From assembly GCF_002101675.1 (NCBI RefSeq), contig NZ_LQOY01000152.1, forward strand, positions 1-64,000: a stretch of DNA of 64,000 nt, read 5' to 3'. The notes under the pieces are model-generated. The model had not been told where the DNA came from. It made no database searches and saw only the letters and a list, made by a program, of their open reading frames with translations. Made by a program: the position numbers and the translations under genes. Positions 26,199 to 36,729 of this stretch are shown in pieces; the first letter of the stretch is position 1; each line of letters begins with the position of its first letter. The DNA is from Mycobacterium gordonae. Its GTDB lineage: Bacteria > Actinomycetota > Actinomycetes > Mycobacteriales > Mycobacteriaceae.

Positions 26199-29114
26199 TC
26201 AGACCGTGGTCAACGCGTCGTTCTTGGCCTGATCCGCGCTCGGTTTCGGCCAGGGAGACGGTTTCGGGCGCTGCCGGACGCGCTGCGGCCACCAGAACCA
26301 CTTACCCAGCAGCGCGGCAATCGACGGCGTCATCAGTGATCGGACGATCAGGGTGTCGAACAGCAGACCCAAACCGATGGTCGTGCCGACCTGCCCGATC
26401 ACGATGAGTTCGCTGACCGCCATCGTCATCATCGTGAAGGCGAAGACCAAGCCCGCCGAGGTGACGACCGACCCGGTGCCGCCCATGGCCCGGATGATGC
26501 CGGTGTTCAGGCCGGCATGGATCTCCTCCTTGAACCGGGACACCAGCAGCAGGTTGTAGTCCGCGCCCACCGCGAGCAGGATGATCACCGACATCGCCAG
26601 CACCATCCAGTGCAGTTCAATGCCGATCAGGTGTTGCCAGATCAGCACGGAAAGCCCGAAAGATGCCCCCAGCGAGAGCAATACGGTGCCCACGATCACC
26701 GCTGAGGCCACCACGCTCCGCGTGAGGATCAGCATGATGATGAAAATCAAACACATGGAGGCGATTCCGGCGATCAGCAGGTCGTAGTTGCTGCCTTCCT
26801 GCATGTCCTTGAAGGTGGCGGCGGTCCCACCGAGGAGGATCTTGGAGCCTTCCATCGGCGTGCCTTTGAGCGCCTCGTAGGTGGCCTTCTTGATCGCGTC
26901 GATGTGCGAAATGCCTTCTGCGGACATCGGGTCGCCGTCATGGCTGATGATGAACCGCACGGCGTGACCGTCGGGGGAGATGAAGTTCTTCATACCCTTC
27001 TTGAACTCTGGGTTGTCGAACGTCTCCGGCGGCAGGTAGAACGAGTCGTCGTTGCGGGATGCGTCGAAAGCCCGGCCCATGGCCGAGGAGTCGCGCTGTG
27101 CCCGCTGTTGCTGCTCCAGCAGACCCTTCTGGGTCGAATACATGGTCAGCATCATGGTTTTCATGTTCTTCATGTTCTGGATCATCTCGGGCATCAACGC
27201 CACCATCTTGGGCATCAGCGTGTCGAGGTGATCCATCACGGGCATCAGGCTCTGGATGTCGTCGGTCATGGTGTCGACGCCGTCGAGGGCGTCGAACACC
27301 GACCGCAACGAGAAGCACACCGGAATGTCGTAGCAGTGCTTCTCCCAGTAGAAGTAGCTACGGATAGGCCGGAAGAAGTCCTCGAAATCGGCCATGTGGT
27401 CCCGTAATTCGGCGACGTCGATCGTCATGGCATGCATCTTGCCGACCATCACGTGCATGTCGGCGGCCATCTGCGAGGTGATGCTCTGCATCTGCTCCAT
27501 GCTGTTGATGGTCGTCTGCATCTCGTCGGACTGCTTGAGCATGTCGGCGATCTGGTCTTCCTGATACTTCTGCGTCATCTGCTGCGAGACGCCCTGCATG
27601 CTGATCTGGAATGGGATCGACGTGTGCTCGATCGGCTTGCCCTCGGGCCGGGTGATGGCTTGCACCCGACTGATTCCCGGTACCCGGAAGATCGCCTTGG
27701 CGATCTTGTCGATGACCAGGAAGTCGGCCGAGTTGCGCAGATCATGGTCACTTTCGATCATCAGCAACTCGGGATTCATCCGAGCCTTCGAGAAGTGCCG
27801 GTCGGCGGCCGCGTAGCCGGCGTTGGCCGGGAGGTCGGCGGGTAGGTAGTTGCGGTCGTTGTAGTTGGTCCGGTAACCCGGCAGTGTGAGCAGGCCGACC
27901 AGCGCGATGCCGATTGTCATGACCAGGATCGGTCCGGGCCACCGCACCACGGCGGCACCGATCTTGCGCCAGCCGCGAATTCGCTGCGCGCGCTTGGGTT
28001 CCAGCGTCTGGCGGAAGCGGGAGGCCACCGCGATGACCGCGGGTCCGAGCGTCAGGGCCGCGAGGACAACCACGACCATACCGATGGCCAGCGGCACGCC
28101 GAGGGTCTGGAAATACGGCAGGTTGGTGAAGTGCAGGCAGAACGTGGCGCCGGCGATGGTCATTCCCGAACCGAGCACGACGTGTGCCGTGCCGTGGAAC
28201 ATGGTGTAGTACGCGTCTTCTCGTGATTCGCCGACCGCCCGGGCTTCCTGATATCGGCCGATGAGGAAGATGGCGTAGTCGGTCGCGGCCGCAATGGCCA
28301 ACGTGACCAACAGGTTTGTGGCGAATGTGGAGAGGCCGATGATCTCGTGGTAGCCGAGGAAGGCGACCACGCCCCGGGCGGCGGCCAGCTCGAACACCAC
28401 CATGCCCAGCGTGAGCAGCACCGTGACGATGGACCGGTAAACCAACAGCAGCATCGCGATGATCACGACGAACGTCGCCATGGTGATCAGCTGCAGGCTG
28501 CGGTCACCGGCCAGGTGCTGGTCGGCTTCCAGGGCTGAGGGTCCGGTGACGTAGGCCTTCACCCCGTTGGGCGGCTTTGCGCTGTCGACGATGTGCTGAA
28601 CAGCCTCAACCGAGTCGTTGGCCTTCGTCTCACCCATGTTGCCGACGAGATAGACCTGGACGTAGGCGGCTTTGCCGTCGTTACTTTGCGCGCCGGCCCC
28701 GGTGAGCGGGTCGCTCCAGAAGTCCTGGACGTGCTCGACATGCTGTTTGTCGGCCTCGAGCTTGCGGACGATCTGGTCGTAGTACGCGTGCGCGTCAGCA
28801 CCCAGCGCGTTCTGGCCCTCCAGCACGATCATCACCGAGCTGTTGGACTTGTATTCCTTGAACACCTCACCGACACGCTTGGTGGCGATCACCGACTGTG
28901 CGTCGTCGGGGCTCATCGAGACCGAGCGCATCTTGCCGACCTCGTCGAGTTGCGGCACCACCGTGTTGAGGATCGCGATCAGCGCGATCCACCCGATGAT
29001 GACGGGAACGGCGAATTTCCGCAGGAAACGCGGAATCGCAGGACGCGCAGCGTGTCTCGGGATGGGCGCAGTGTCGGCGTTGTCTGGCCGGCTGTCTTCG
29101 AGGGTCGTGCTCAT
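26199..29114 (-). CDS. mmpL: MmpL-family RND lipid transporter
   Basis: A 971-residue mycobacterial membrane protein large of the MmpL4/MmpL5 type, in the inner membrane. Twelve transmembrane helices are expected in the 1+5+1+5 arrangement, with two extracytoplasmic domains. Proton-relay Asp-Tyr pairs are seen in [18 protein letters not shown] and [16 protein letters not shown]. Between about 480 and 680 the second periplasmic domain is a long methionine-rich coiled coil, as in MmpL4/5. It exports lipids, siderophores or drugs with its MmpS partner, whose gene overlaps it by 4 bases. The cargo is unknown. Confidence 0.95.
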   Translation of the reverse strand: MSTTLEDSRPDNADTAPIPRHAARPAIPRFLRKFAVPVIIGWIALIAILNTVVPQLDEVGKMRSVSMSPDDAQSVIATKRVGEVFKEYKSNSSVMIVLEGQNALGADAHAYYDQIVRKLEADKQHVEHVQDFWSDPLTGAGAQSNDGKAAYVQVYLVGNMGETKANDSVEAVQHIVDSAKPPNGVKAYVTGPSALEADQHLAGDRSLQLITMATFVVIIAMLLLVYRSIVTVLLTLGMVVFELAAARGVVAFLGYHEIIGLSTFATNLLVTLAIAAATDYAIFLIGRYQEARAVGESREDAYYTMFHGTAHVVLGSGMTIAGATFCLHFTNLPYFQTLGVPLAIGMVVVVLAALTLGPAVIAVASRFRQTLEPKRAQRIRGWRKIGAAVVRWPGPILVMTIGIALVGLLTLPGYRTNYNDRNYLPADLPANAGYAAADRHFSKARMNPELLMIESDHDLRNSADFLVIDKIAKAIFRVPGISRVQAITRPEGKPIEHTSIPFQISMQGVSQQMTQKYQEDQIADMLKQSDEMQTTINSMEQMQSITSQMAADMHVMVGKMHAMTIDVAELRDHMADFEDFFRPIRSYFYWEKHCYDIPVCFSLRSVFDALDGVDTMTDDIQSLMPVMDHLDTLMPKMVALMPEMIQNMKNMKTMMLTMYSTQKGLLEQQQRAQRDSSAMGRAFDASRNDDSFYLPPETFDNPEFKKGMKNFISPDGHAVRFIISHDGDPMSAEGISHIDAIKKATYEALKGTPMEGSKILLGGTAATFKDMQEGSNYDLLIAGIASMCLIFIIMLILTRSVVASAVIVGTVLLSLGASFGLSVLIWQHLIGIELHWMVLAMSVIILLAVGADYNLLLVSRFKEEIHAGLNTGIIRAMGGTGSVVTSAGLVFAFTMMTMAVSELIVIGQVGTTIGLGLLFDTLIVRSLMTPSIAALLGKWFWWPQRVRQRPKPSPWPKPSADQAKNDALTTV

Positions 29115-29545
29115 GCTGATTTCACCAGGCAGGAGGTCAGGGCGTGCACGCCGTTGGAAATTTTCTCGTCCTTGACTTCGTCGTCGACGGTGATGCGGCA
29201 GCCGAGGTAATCGCCGTCGCTCTGCGCCGAGATGTTGGGAAACACTGACGGGGCGGTGGTGCTCAGGACCAGGGTCCAGGGCAGCGGCGCGTCATCGAGG
29301 CGCCGCGGCTCCGCGCTGAGGTCCAGGTAGTTCACGTTGGCGCTGGCCGCGGACCCGAAGATCTCGTACTTGACGACCTTGGGCTTGAACGGCTTGGAGT
29401 CGTCGACTTTGGGGCTGGTCAACGTGTCCGCGTTCTCCGCGGTGAAAAACGACTTGACCCGGTGCACGGTGAACCCGCCGATCGCCACCACGGCCACGAT
29501 CAACAGCGGCAACCAGGCGTTACGCACCAACTTCGCCATCTGCAC
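29111..29545 (-). CDS. mmpS: MmpS-family accessory protein
   Basis: A 144-residue MmpS: a short cytoplasmic N-terminus, one transmembrane helix at about 12-30 ([20 protein letters not shown]) and an extracytoplasmic beta-sandwich domain holding [16 protein letters not shown] and the paired cysteines of [10 protein letters not shown] and SCLVKSA. MmpS proteins bridge the periplasm and are needed for MmpL export of siderophores and lipids. Its stop overlaps the mmpL start by ATGA. An upstream dyad and a TetR gene suggest drug- or lipid-responsive repression. Confidence 0.93.
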   Translation of the reverse strand: MQMAKLVRNAWLPLLIVAVVAIGGFTVHRVKSFFTAENADTLTSPKVDDSKPFKPKVVKYEIFGSAASANVNYLDLSAEPRRLDDAPLPWTLVLSTTAPSVFPNISAQSDGDYLGCRITVDDEVKDEKISNGVHALTSCLVKSA

Positions 29546-29731
29546 CTACGCGATCCCTTCCCGGCTAGGCGATCCGATCTGCTGATTCGAGTTTGGTTGC
29601 GCTGCAGAACGTTCGAGCACCAGCCGGTTCGACGGCGTCCCTTGCAGCCCGAAACGGCCCGACGTGACGTGGGCGGATGTCTCGATACACCGAGGCATCG
29701 CCGAGTTCCGCCGCCGGACCATGGATACATA

Positions 29732-29750
29732 ATCTGCACTTTTTGCAGAT
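29732..29750. promoter_or_regulatory. TetR operator in the mmpS promoter
   Basis: ATCTGCA-CTTTT-TGCAGAT is a perfect 7-base inverted repeat lying between the TetR gene and mmpS. On the minus strand TATGTA follows directly and may be the -10 element, so a bound repressor would block RNA polymerase. Confidence 0.7.
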
Positions 29751-29782
29751 CATGCAAGTTTATGTGTTTCTGGTCACGCCGT

Positions 29783-30391
29783 TCACTTGGTGAAAATGCT
29801 GTTGACCAGCGCGGCGGCCCGCTCGACGTAGGGCATCGGCGTGTCGTCGGCGTCCCCGGGTTCGCCACTGGACCAGCGCTCGATGCCCGAACGCACGGCC
29901 GTCAAAGCCAACGCGGAGATCAGCGCAGGAATTTCGTCGTCGGACGGCAGGCACTGGCGTTTGGCGACGATGTCGGTCAGCTGGCTTTGGAAGCGCTCCA
30001 GCTCGGCGAGGAATGACGCCAGTACCGCGGGGGTGGTCTTGGCCAGGTCAAGCATGCACACGGCCTGCTCGCGCTGTGGTGGCATGTCGCGCAGGTGGTG
30101 TGCGGCCAGCGTGATCAGATCCGCCAGGACCACTGATAACGGCGCGGGACCTGCGGCGACGAACTCCTCGGCCAACTCGGCCGGCAGGTCGGAGGGGCCG
30201 TAGGCGATGGCCGCCTCTTTGTTGGGGAAGTAGTTGAAGAACGTGCGGGTCGAGATGCCCGCCTGCACGCAGATTTCTTCGATGGTGACCTTGTCCCATC
30301 CGCCTGCTTGCGCCAGGCGCACGGCGGCTCCGCGGATGTCCGCGCTGGTCTGGCGGCGGCGACGCTCGCGCAGGCCCATGTGATTCGCCAT
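29783..30391 (-). CDS. TetR-family regulator of mmpSL
   Basis: A 202-residue TetR-family protein. The helix-turn-helix spans about 14-58 (TSADIRGAAVRLAQAGGWDKVTIEEICVQ then STRTFFNYFPNKEAA); the C-terminal domain is of the MftR-like type. It is the gene upstream of mmpS on the same strand and probably its repressor. The ATG at 30391 (MANHMGL) is preferred; a further in-frame start at 30418 would add nine residues that lie across the TGCAC repeats. The 238-base gap to mmpS holds a separate promoter. Confidence 0.88.
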   Translation of the reverse strand: MANHMGLRERRRRQTSADIRGAAVRLAQAGGWDKVTIEEICVQAGISTRTFFNYFPNKEAAIAYGPSDLPAELAEEFVAAGPAPLSVVLADLITLAAHHLRDMPPQREQAVCMLDLAKTTPAVLASFLAELERFQSQLTDIVAKRQCLPSDDEIPALISALALTAVRSGIERWSSGEPGDADDTPMPYVERAAALVNSIFTK

Positions 30392-30392
30392 A

Positions 30393-30425
30393 TGCACATA
30401 TTTGCACAAACTGCACACATTGCAC
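30393..30425. repeat. helically phased TGCAC repeats at the TetR start
   Basis: TGCAC occurs four times (30393, 30403, 30412, 30421) at intervals of 9-10 bases, so all copies face the same side of the helix. TGCA is also the core of the mmpS operator, so the array is probably an autoregulatory site for the TetR protein. Confidence 0.5.
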
Positions 30426-30452
30426 GCAAATCGAGCTGGTCGCGACCATGGG

Positions 30453-31601
30453 TCAGCGTTTGCCCCAGTCCCACGGTGGCGTCGTCAGCAAACTCTGTCC
30501 GGTGATCCGAGTCTCGCCGAAATCCTTATACAGCTCGATCTCCGTCGCGTCGTCAAGGAGCTCTCGCAGCGGATTCGAATGGGTCACCACGACAACCTGG
30601 GTGTGCTCGGCCGCAACCCGGATCAGTGCGGCCAACGGCCCGACGAGGCTGGGGTGCAGCGAGGTCTCCGGCTCGTTGAGCACCATCAGCGAAGGTCGTT
30701 GCGGACTGAGCAGAGCGGCCGCCCACAACAGGAATCGCAGTGTGCCGTCCGATAATTCGGCGGCGCGCAGCGGGCGGAGCATGCCGCGCTGCTGCAGTTG
30801 CAGATCGAACAGGCCGTTGCTGACGTCCACGGTCAGGGTGGCGCCATCGAACGCGTCCGCAACAATCCGGCTCAAGTCGTCGAATCCCGCTTCGATGATC
30901 GTCTGGATCGCCGCGGCCAGGTCGCTGCCGTCGTCGGAGAGCACCGGAGTGCGGGTGCCCACCTGCGGTTGCCGGGCCGGCGCGGCGGCATCGACACGGA
31001 AGCCGTCGTAGAACCGCCATCCGCGGAGTCGTTCGCGCACCGCCGCGAGCTCTGGAAGAGCTTGCGGGTGAGCGTATTCGGTGAGCACACTGCGGTAGGG
31101 CGGCAGTGTCCGGCACAGCTCGTCGAACCCGGAGTCGCTGCTGACTTCGGCGAAGTCGCGGGTTCGGCGCACCAGAGTGGTGGCGCGCCGCAGCACCGGG
31201 CCGGCGAAGATGGCCTCGCGCTTGATTTCCGGGTCGCGGGAGAATGCCGAGCGGAAGCCTGCCATCTGCGGTATCCCGAGATCGACGAGATAGCCGAAAT
31301 CCTCTGCGGCAAAACCGAGTTCGAGTGAGAGCGGCCGGGTGCGGGCGGTGCCCTGGGCTTTGCCTTCGCGGCGGGCGCCGCCGAGTTGCTCGGGACCGGC
31401 CCACAGCACAGATTCGAGCCCACCTTCGCGGGCCAGCGATCCGATGACTTCACCCCGCCCGCAATCGGCCAAGAGCCGGAGCGCGCGGTACACCGACGAC
31501 TTGCCGGTGCCGTTGGCTCCGGTGACGACGGACAGCCGGCCCAGTGGCAGCACGATGTCGCGCAGCGAGCGGTACCCGCGCACGGCGATCGTCTGCAGCA
31601 T
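30453..31601 (-). CDS. stand-alone AAA (AAA_21-type) ATPase
   Basis: A 382-residue SMC/RecF-like ATPase. Walker A is GANGTGKSS (28-36), Walker B is LMVLNEPETSLHP near 312-324, and the following VVVVTHSNPL carries the switch histidine. The insert between them (about 60-290) is unlike SMC coiled coils. Such AAA_21 proteins occur in phage-defence and DNA-repair systems (OLD, RloC, retron ATPases), yet no nuclease or methylase gene is adjacent. Its role is unknown. It ends 62 bases before the TetR start region on the same strand. Confidence 0.85.
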   Translation of the reverse strand: MLQTIAVRGYRSLRDIVLPLGRLSVVTGANGTGKSSVYRALRLLADCGRGEVIGSLAREGGLESVLWAGPEQLGGARREGKAQGTARTRPLSLELGFAAEDFGYLVDLGIPQMAGFRSAFSRDPEIKREAIFAGPVLRRATTLVRRTRDFAEVSSDSGFDELCRTLPPYRSVLTEYAHPQALPELAAVRERLRGWRFYDGFRVDAAAPARQPQVGTRTPVLSDDGSDLAAAIQTIIEAGFDDLSRIVADAFDGATLTVDVSNGLFDLQLQQRGMLRPLRAAELSDGTLRFLLWAAALLSPQRPSLMVLNEPETSLHPSLVGPLAALIRVAAEHTQVVVVTHSNPLRELLDDATEIELYKDFGETRITGQSLLTTPPWDWGKR

Positions 31602-31669
31602 GGAGGCGACTTTAGCGGCGGGCGATGACAGCCATCGCAGTGCCGCAGAGCAATTGAGTGGGACGCGAC

Positions 31670-33322
31670 TTAAGGAATAAAGACCGTACTTCCGCCGGGC
31701 ACGGTGTAGTCAATGTAGATAGGTCGCTGCGAGAAGGGCAGGTACCCGGTGTTCATGAGGCCTGAGGAAATGACCGTCGGATGGTAATCGGTAGAGTCGA
31801 ACTGGTACAGCTTCTGGCCACCGGACTCGGCGGTGTAGAACTCGTAAGTACCCGCTGGCAGGCTCGATGCGCCGCCAATTACCGCTGAAGGCATTGTTCC
31901 GAACACGCCGCCGGAGTCGATTATCGACGGCACTGGAATGCGAGTTACACCGCCATTGGTCGACATGTACAGGGTGGTGATGGGGGATCCGCCGGGAACA
32001 GTGATATTGGTCGGGTCCGCCAACGAATTGGGGCCGAATTGCAATTGCTGTGCAGGCATATTGACGAGCACGCCCTGGTTTAGGGATCCCGGCAGTGCCG
32101 CGTTCGGAATGCTCGGCCCCGGACCAACCGCGTTCGGGCCTATGCCAAGCACCCCGTCCACACCGGCCGTCGCGAAGTACGCGTCGAACGGCGTGACAAA
32201 CGGGTTCTTCAGGAATTCGGTGAAGTACGCCGAGATGGCAAACGGCGAAGTAGGAAGCGAGAACAGGACGACGTTGACTGCGGTGGGCGCCGTAACAAGG
32301 CCGTTGCCGAAGTCGACCGAGGTGGGGTACGTGGCGTAGAGGTAGGTCAGGCCGCCACTGTAGGCGCTGAGGTTGATGCCGTGCGGGATGCCCAGCTTGA
32401 GCAGTCCGGGCAGGCCGCCGATGTCCTTGATCTGCATGACCAGGCCGGCGGATCCGGTGTCGACGAGAATCGGGCCGCTCGTGGCCCCGTTGACCGAGAG
32501 GTTTATTACCGGTTCGGTGGTCATGATTGTCGGCATGGAGATCGTCCTGCCGTCCCAGCCAGCGCCGCTGAAGCCCTGACCGCCCCAGATCATGCCGCCG
32601 TGGCCGCCGGTGCCGCCATAACCCAGCCAGCCGGTATTTCCGAGGCCGCCGGCGCCGCCATAGCCGCCATTGCCCAGCAGATAGGCGACGCCTCCGGCGC
32701 CACCGTTACCGCCGGTACCCGCGGGGTTCGCACCGCCTGAGCCGCCCCAGCCAGCGTTGCCGAACAACCAGCCGCCGTTGCCGCCTGCCCCGCCGACTCC
32801 ACCGTTGGCACCCGCGCCGCCGGCACCGCCGTTGCCGATAAAGCCGGCCGAACCGCCCGCTCCGCCGGCCCCAGAAACGGTCTGCGAATACCCGTTGCCC
32901 CCGTTACCCCACAACAACCCACCCGCCCCGCCGTTGGGCGACGCAGCGGTACCGGCCGCCCCGTCACCAATCAGCGGTCGGCCCAGGAGTAGTTGCGTAG
33001 GGGTATTGATGATTCCGAGTACCGGGTCCAGCACGGATGCCGCCGTCGCCTCAGCCGAGGCATACGACCCGGCCGAACTACCCAGCAACAACACGAACTG
33101 CTGCTGGAACGCGCTTAGCTGGCTGTTCAGCGCCTGGTATTCCTCACCGAACCCGGCGAACAACGTCGCGATCGCGGTCGAGACCTCGTCGGCCGCGGCG
33201 GCCGCAACCCCGGTAGTCGGCAGGGCTGCGGCCGCATTGGCCGCGCTCAGCGCCGAACCGATGTTCTCCAGGTCCGCTGCCGCCGACGTGACCCAGTCAG
33301 GAGCCACGGCTAGAAACGACAC
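31670..33322 (-). CDS. PE_PGRS protein with C-terminal aspartic protease domain (PecA-like)
   Basis: A 550-residue surface protein in three parts: a PE domain (1-about 95) with the type VII secretion motif YASAE; a glycine-rich PGRS stretch (about 120-262) of GGAGG/GNGG repeats; and a C-terminal pepsin-like domain (about 270-550). The first catalytic motif is ILVDTGSAG and the second IIDSGGVFG, so both aspartates are present. It resembles PE_PGRS35/PE_PGRS16 and M. marinum PecA, which cleaves PE proteins at the cell surface. No PPE or ESX gene is near. Confidence 0.93.
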   Translation of the reverse strand: MSFLAVAPDWVTSAAADLENIGSALSAANAAAALPTTGVAAAAADEVSTAIATLFAGFGEEYQALNSQLSAFQQQFVLLLGSSAGSYASAEATAASVLDPVLGIINTPTQLLLGRPLIGDGAAGTAASPNGGAGGLLWGNGGNGYSQTVSGAGGAGGSAGFIGNGGAGGAGANGGVGGAGGNGGWLFGNAGWGGSGGANPAGTGGNGGAGGVAYLLGNGGYGGAGGLGNTGWLGYGGTGGHGGMIWGGQGFSGAGWDGRTISMPTIMTTEPVINLSVNGATSGPILVDTGSAGLVMQIKDIGGLPGLLKLGIPHGINLSAYSGGLTYLYATYPTSVDFGNGLVTAPTAVNVVLFSLPTSPFAISAYFTEFLKNPFVTPFDAYFATAGVDGVLGIGPNAVGPGPSIPNAALPGSLNQGVLVNMPAQQLQFGPNSLADPTNITVPGGSPITTLYMSTNGGVTRIPVPSIIDSGGVFGTMPSAVIGGASSLPAGTYEFYTAESGGQKLYQFDSTDYHPTVISSGLMNTGYLPFSQRPIYIDYTVPGGSTVFIP

Positions 33323-33376
33323 GTCGCCCCCTAAGCGTCAGTCACCGGTATGTGCGCCAAGCGTATCGAGTTCTCG

Positions 33377-33395
33377 GCCCCGCATCGGGGCTTTT
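33377..33395 (+). terminator. short hairpin followed by T-run
   Basis: GCCCCG-cat-CGGGGC followed by TTTT has the form of an intrinsic terminator on the plus strand, 55 bases before the PE_PGRS gene's start on the other strand. No plus-strand gene reads into it, so it may end spurious transcription or be part of the PE_PGRS leader. Confidence 0.3.
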
Positions 33396-33530
33396 GACGC
33401 ACCGGTTCGTCATCACATCGAATACTCACACGGATGGGCCGACGCCGCAGCGCCAACGCAGTCTTTCCTGCGCGATGGCTGTGGTGGTTGTGCTTTGTCG
33501 GCAAACCGCGCCGCAGGGCCAATCTCGGCG

Positions 33531-33565
33531 CCGAAAGCCCGAAAGCCCGAAACGCCGAAACGCCG
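33531..33565. repeat. 8-base tandem repeat, about four units
   Basis: CCGAAAGC twice, then CCGAAACG twice, then CCG, immediately after the pntB stop. The period-8 array is short enough to vary by slippage and could serve as a strain-typing locus. Confidence 0.7.
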
Positions 33566-33573
33566 CCGCGGTG

Positions 33574-34995
33574 CTACAGGGCGGCGAGGATCGCCTCCAC
33601 GCGGTCGCGCGCATCGCCGAACAGCATCGCGGTGTTCTCCCGGAAGAACAGCGGATTCTGCACGCCGGCGTAGCCGGAGGCCATCGATCGTTTGAAGACA
33701 ATCACGTTGTCGGCGTCCCAGACGGTGAGAACCGGCATGCCGGCGATGGGGCTGCCGGGGTCTTCGGCGGCCGCCGGGTTGACGGTGTCGTTGGCGCCGA
33801 TGACCAGGACCACGGCGGTGTCGGAGAAGTCGTCGTTGATCTCGTCCATCTCCAGCACGATGTCGTAGGGCACCTTCGCCTCGGCCAGCAGCACGTTCAT
33901 GTGGCCGGGCAGACGGCCCGCCACCGGGTGAATGCCGAACCGGACGTTGACGCCACGAGCGCGCAGCTTGCGGGTCAGATCCGCGACGGCGTTCTGGGCC
34001 TGAGCGACAGCCATGCCGTACCCCGGGGTGATGATCACCGAATCGGCCGAACCGAGCATCTCGGCAGCGCCCTCGGCTGTGATCTCCCGGTGCTCGCCAT
34101 AGTCCTTGTCATCGGCCGGGCCCGCCTCGATGCCGAAGCCGCCGGCGATCACCGAGATGAACGAGCGGTTCATCGCCTTGCACATGATGTAGGACAGGTA
34201 CGCACCGGAGGACCCAACCAAAGCACCGGTGATGATCAGCAGGTCGTTGCTGAGCAGGAAGCCGGATGCGGCCGCGGCCCACCCCGAGTAGCTGTTCAGC
34301 ATCGAGACCACGACGGGCATGTCGCCGCCGCCGATGGAGGCGACCAGATGCCAGCCGAGCAGCAGGGCGAGCGCGGTCACCGCGGCGAGCAGCCAGATCG
34401 TCGGGTTGATCACGAACCACACCGTCAGTGCGGCGAAGAGCACCAGCGCCCCGACGTTGAGGAAGTTCTTGCCCGGCAGCATCATCGGTGCGGACTTGAT
34501 CCGTGCCGAGAGCTTGAGGTTGGCCACGATCGAACCGGTGAAGGTCACGGCGCCGATGAAGACGCCGATGACGACCTCGGCCGAGTGGATTCCACCCAGG
34601 CCCTCCGCGCGCAGGGTGGCAGCCTCGGCGCCGCCGGGATTGTGCTCGACGAACAGGTAACCGTTCCAGCCGACCAGCACGGCGGCCAGACCGACGAACG
34701 AGTGCAGCAGCGCGATCAGCTCGGGCATGCCGGTCATTTCGACCACCCGGGCGCGCCACAAGCCGATTGCGGCGCCGACCGCCACGGCGCCGACCAGCAG
34801 CGCCACTCCCAGCGACTCGATGTGTCCGTTGATGGCCAGCGCGATGGTCGCGACCAGCGCGACGGCCATCCCGAAGATGCCGAATGTGTTTCCGGCCCGC
34901 GATGTTTCGTGCTTGGACAGCCCGGCCAGCGCCAGGATGAACAGCAGGGCCGCGACGACGTATGCCGCTTTGGCGGCGGTTTCTATCGTGAACAA
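33574..34995 (-). CDS. pntB: NAD(P) transhydrogenase subunit beta
   Basis: A 473-residue membrane protein, the beta subunit of the proton-translocating transhydrogenase, which transfers hydride from NADH to NADP+ using the proton gradient. About nine transmembrane helices fill residues 5-270. The C-terminal NADP-binding domain III holds [33 protein letters not shown] and [10 protein letters not shown]. The length is normal (462-475). It lies 28 bases after pntA on the same strand, in the standard order, and would be co-transcribed with it. Confidence 0.95.
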   Translation of the reverse strand: MFTIETAAKAAYVVAALLFILALAGLSKHETSRAGNTFGIFGMAVALVATIALAINGHIESLGVALLVGAVAVGAAIGLWRARVVEMTGMPELIALLHSFVGLAAVLVGWNGYLFVEHNPGGAEAATLRAEGLGGIHSAEVVIGVFIGAVTFTGSIVANLKLSARIKSAPMMLPGKNFLNVGALVLFAALTVWFVINPTIWLLAAVTALALLLGWHLVASIGGGDMPVVVSMLNSYSGWAAAASGFLLSNDLLIITGALVGSSGAYLSYIMCKAMNRSFISVIAGGFGIEAGPADDKDYGEHREITAEGAAEMLGSADSVIITPGYGMAVAQAQNAVADLTRKLRARGVNVRFGIHPVAGRLPGHMNVLLAEAKVPYDIVLEMDEINDDFSDTAVVLVIGANDTVNPAAAEDPGSPIAGMPVLTVWDADNVIVFKRSMASGYAGVQNPLFFRENTAMLFGDARDRVEAILAAL

Positions 34996-35023
34996 GGGAC
35001 GATCCTTTGATTGGGGCGCAGGC

Positions 35024-36559
35024 TCAGCTGCGGGAGAACATGGCCAGCATGCGTCGCGTCACCGCGAAGCCGCCGAAGATGTTGATGCTGGCCAGCAGGA
35101 TCGCCGCACAGGACACCACGGTGATCGGGAGGTTCTCTTTTCCGATCTGCAGCAGGGCGCCCAGCACGATGATTCCGGAGATCGCATTGGTCACCGACAT
35201 CAGCGGGGTGTGCAGGGCGTGATGGACATGACCGATCACGTAGTAGCCGATCACGATGGCCAGCGCGAACACCGTGAGATGCACCTGGAGAGCAGCCGGT
35301 GAGAGCGCGATGAGACCGAACAGCACCGCGGCGGCGACCAGTGTGGTCGTCAGCCGTCGTTTGTTGGACATCGGCTGCTTGGCGTGGGACTCCTTGACCG
35401 GCGTGGCGGCGGCCGCGACAGCCGGCGCCGCCGAGACCTGTACGGGCGGCGGGGGCCACGTCGACTCGCCGTCCCGGACGACGGTCATGGACCGCTGCAC
35501 CACGTCGTCGAAGTCGAGGACGAGTTGACCGTCCTTCTCCGGAGTCATCAGCTTCAGCAGATTGACCAGGTTGGTGCCGTACAGCTGGGAGGACTGGGCG
35601 GGTAGGCGTCCGGCCAGGTCGGTGTAGCCGATGATGGTCACGTCGTTGTCGGTGACGACGAGCTGGTCTTTGACCGTGCCCTCGACGTTGCCGCCGTTCG
35701 CGGCGGCCATGTCGACGATGACACTGCCGGGGGTCATCGCGGCGACCATGTCCGCGGTGATGATCCGCGGCGCCGGCTTGCCGGGGATCAGAGCGGTGGT
35801 GATGATGATGTCGACGTCCTGGCACTGCTCGGCGTACAGCTGCGCTTCCCGTGCCTTGTAGTCGTCGCTCATCTCCTTGGCGTATCCGGTGGCGGAAACC
35901 TCGGTTTCGCTGTCGTCAACCGAAATGTATTCGCCGCCAAGTGATTTGACTTGATCCGCAACCTCTGGGCGCGGGTCGGTGGCACGCACGATGGCGCCCA
36001 GGCTGCCCGCCGCCCCGATCGCGGAAAGGCCGGCCACACCCGCGCCCACGACGAGGACCTTGGCGGGCGGCACCTTGCCGGCTGCGGTCACCTGGCCGGT
36101 GAAGAACCGGCCGAAGGCGTGCGCCGCCTCGATCACCGCGCGGTATCCGGCGATGTTGGCCATGGACGACAGGACGTCCAGCGACTGGGCCCGCGAGATG
36201 CGGGGCACCGCGTCCATGGCCAGCGCGGTGATCTTGCGGGCGGCCAGTTTCTCGACAAGTTCGGGGTGCAGGCCGGGGGAGATGAGGCTGACCAGGGTCG
36301 CACCGTCGCGCAGGGCGGCGATCTCGTCGTCGTTCGGGGCGTTCACCTTCAAAACGATGTCGGCGGTCCACGCCTGCTCGGCGGACCCGATGTCGGCACC
36401 TGACTCGACGTATGCGCCATCCAGGAAGCTCGCGGCGGTCCCGGCCTCGGATTCGACGACCACCGAGTAGCCGAGCTTGATGAGTTGCCCGACGGTCTGC
36501 GGCGTGGCGGCAACACGCGTCTCACCGGGGAGAGACTCGCGTGGTATTCCGATGATCAC
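35024..36559 (-). CDS. pntA: NAD(P) transhydrogenase subunit alpha, fused form
   Basis: A 511-residue alpha subunit with domain I (NAD-binding, 1-about 375) and the domain II membrane part (about 415-505) in one chain, as in E. coli. In M. tuberculosis these are separate genes, pntAa and pntAb. [17 protein letters not shown] is the NAD fold and [21 protein letters not shown] the mobile loop. The GTG at 36559 gives the expected start [17 protein letters not shown]; an in-frame ATG 90 bases upstream would add a basic arginine-rich stretch that looks non-coding. No strong ribosome site is visible. Confidence 0.92.
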   Translation of the reverse strand: MIIGIPRESLPGETRVAATPQTVGQLIKLGYSVVVESEAGTAASFLDGAYVESGADIGSAEQAWTADIVLKVNAPNDDEIAALRDGATLVSLISPGLHPELVEKLAARKITALAMDAVPRISRAQSLDVLSSMANIAGYRAVIEAAHAFGRFFTGQVTAAGKVPPAKVLVVGAGVAGLSAIGAAGSLGAIVRATDPRPEVADQVKSLGGEYISVDDSETEVSATGYAKEMSDDYKAREAQLYAEQCQDVDIIITTALIPGKPAPRIITADMVAAMTPGSVIVDMAAANGGNVEGTVKDQLVVTDNDVTIIGYTDLAGRLPAQSSQLYGTNLVNLLKLMTPEKDGQLVLDFDDVVQRSMTVVRDGESTWPPPPVQVSAAPAVAAAATPVKESHAKQPMSNKRRLTTTLVAAAVLFGLIALSPAALQVHLTVFALAIVIGYYVIGHVHHALHTPLMSVTNAISGIIVLGALLQIGKENLPITVVSCAAILLASINIFGGFAVTRRMLAMFSRS

Positions 36560-36729
36560 TTGCTTAAAGTCCGTTCGGTTGGTTGAGCGCCTTCGGGGAG
36601 CGCGTCTGCGTTCACAAATCGCAGCAAAGCCTACGGCACTAGTAGTCAAACCTAAGAAAACGGCTAGGACGAACGGGGCCCCTGCGCTCCGGCTAGCCTG
36701 GCATGACCTGGTGCCGACGTCGGGAGAGG

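Noticed and set aside
32580-32960. The GGC-rich repeats as a CRISPR or minisatellite
   Set aside because: They are the codons of the PGRS glycine repeats in the PE_PGRS gene, irregular in length and without spacers.
33352-35010. A 552-codon open frame on the plus strand opposite pntB
   Set aside because: It is antisense to a clear pntB, is rich in His/Arg/Gly typical of shadow frames in GC-rich DNA, and has no recognisable domain.
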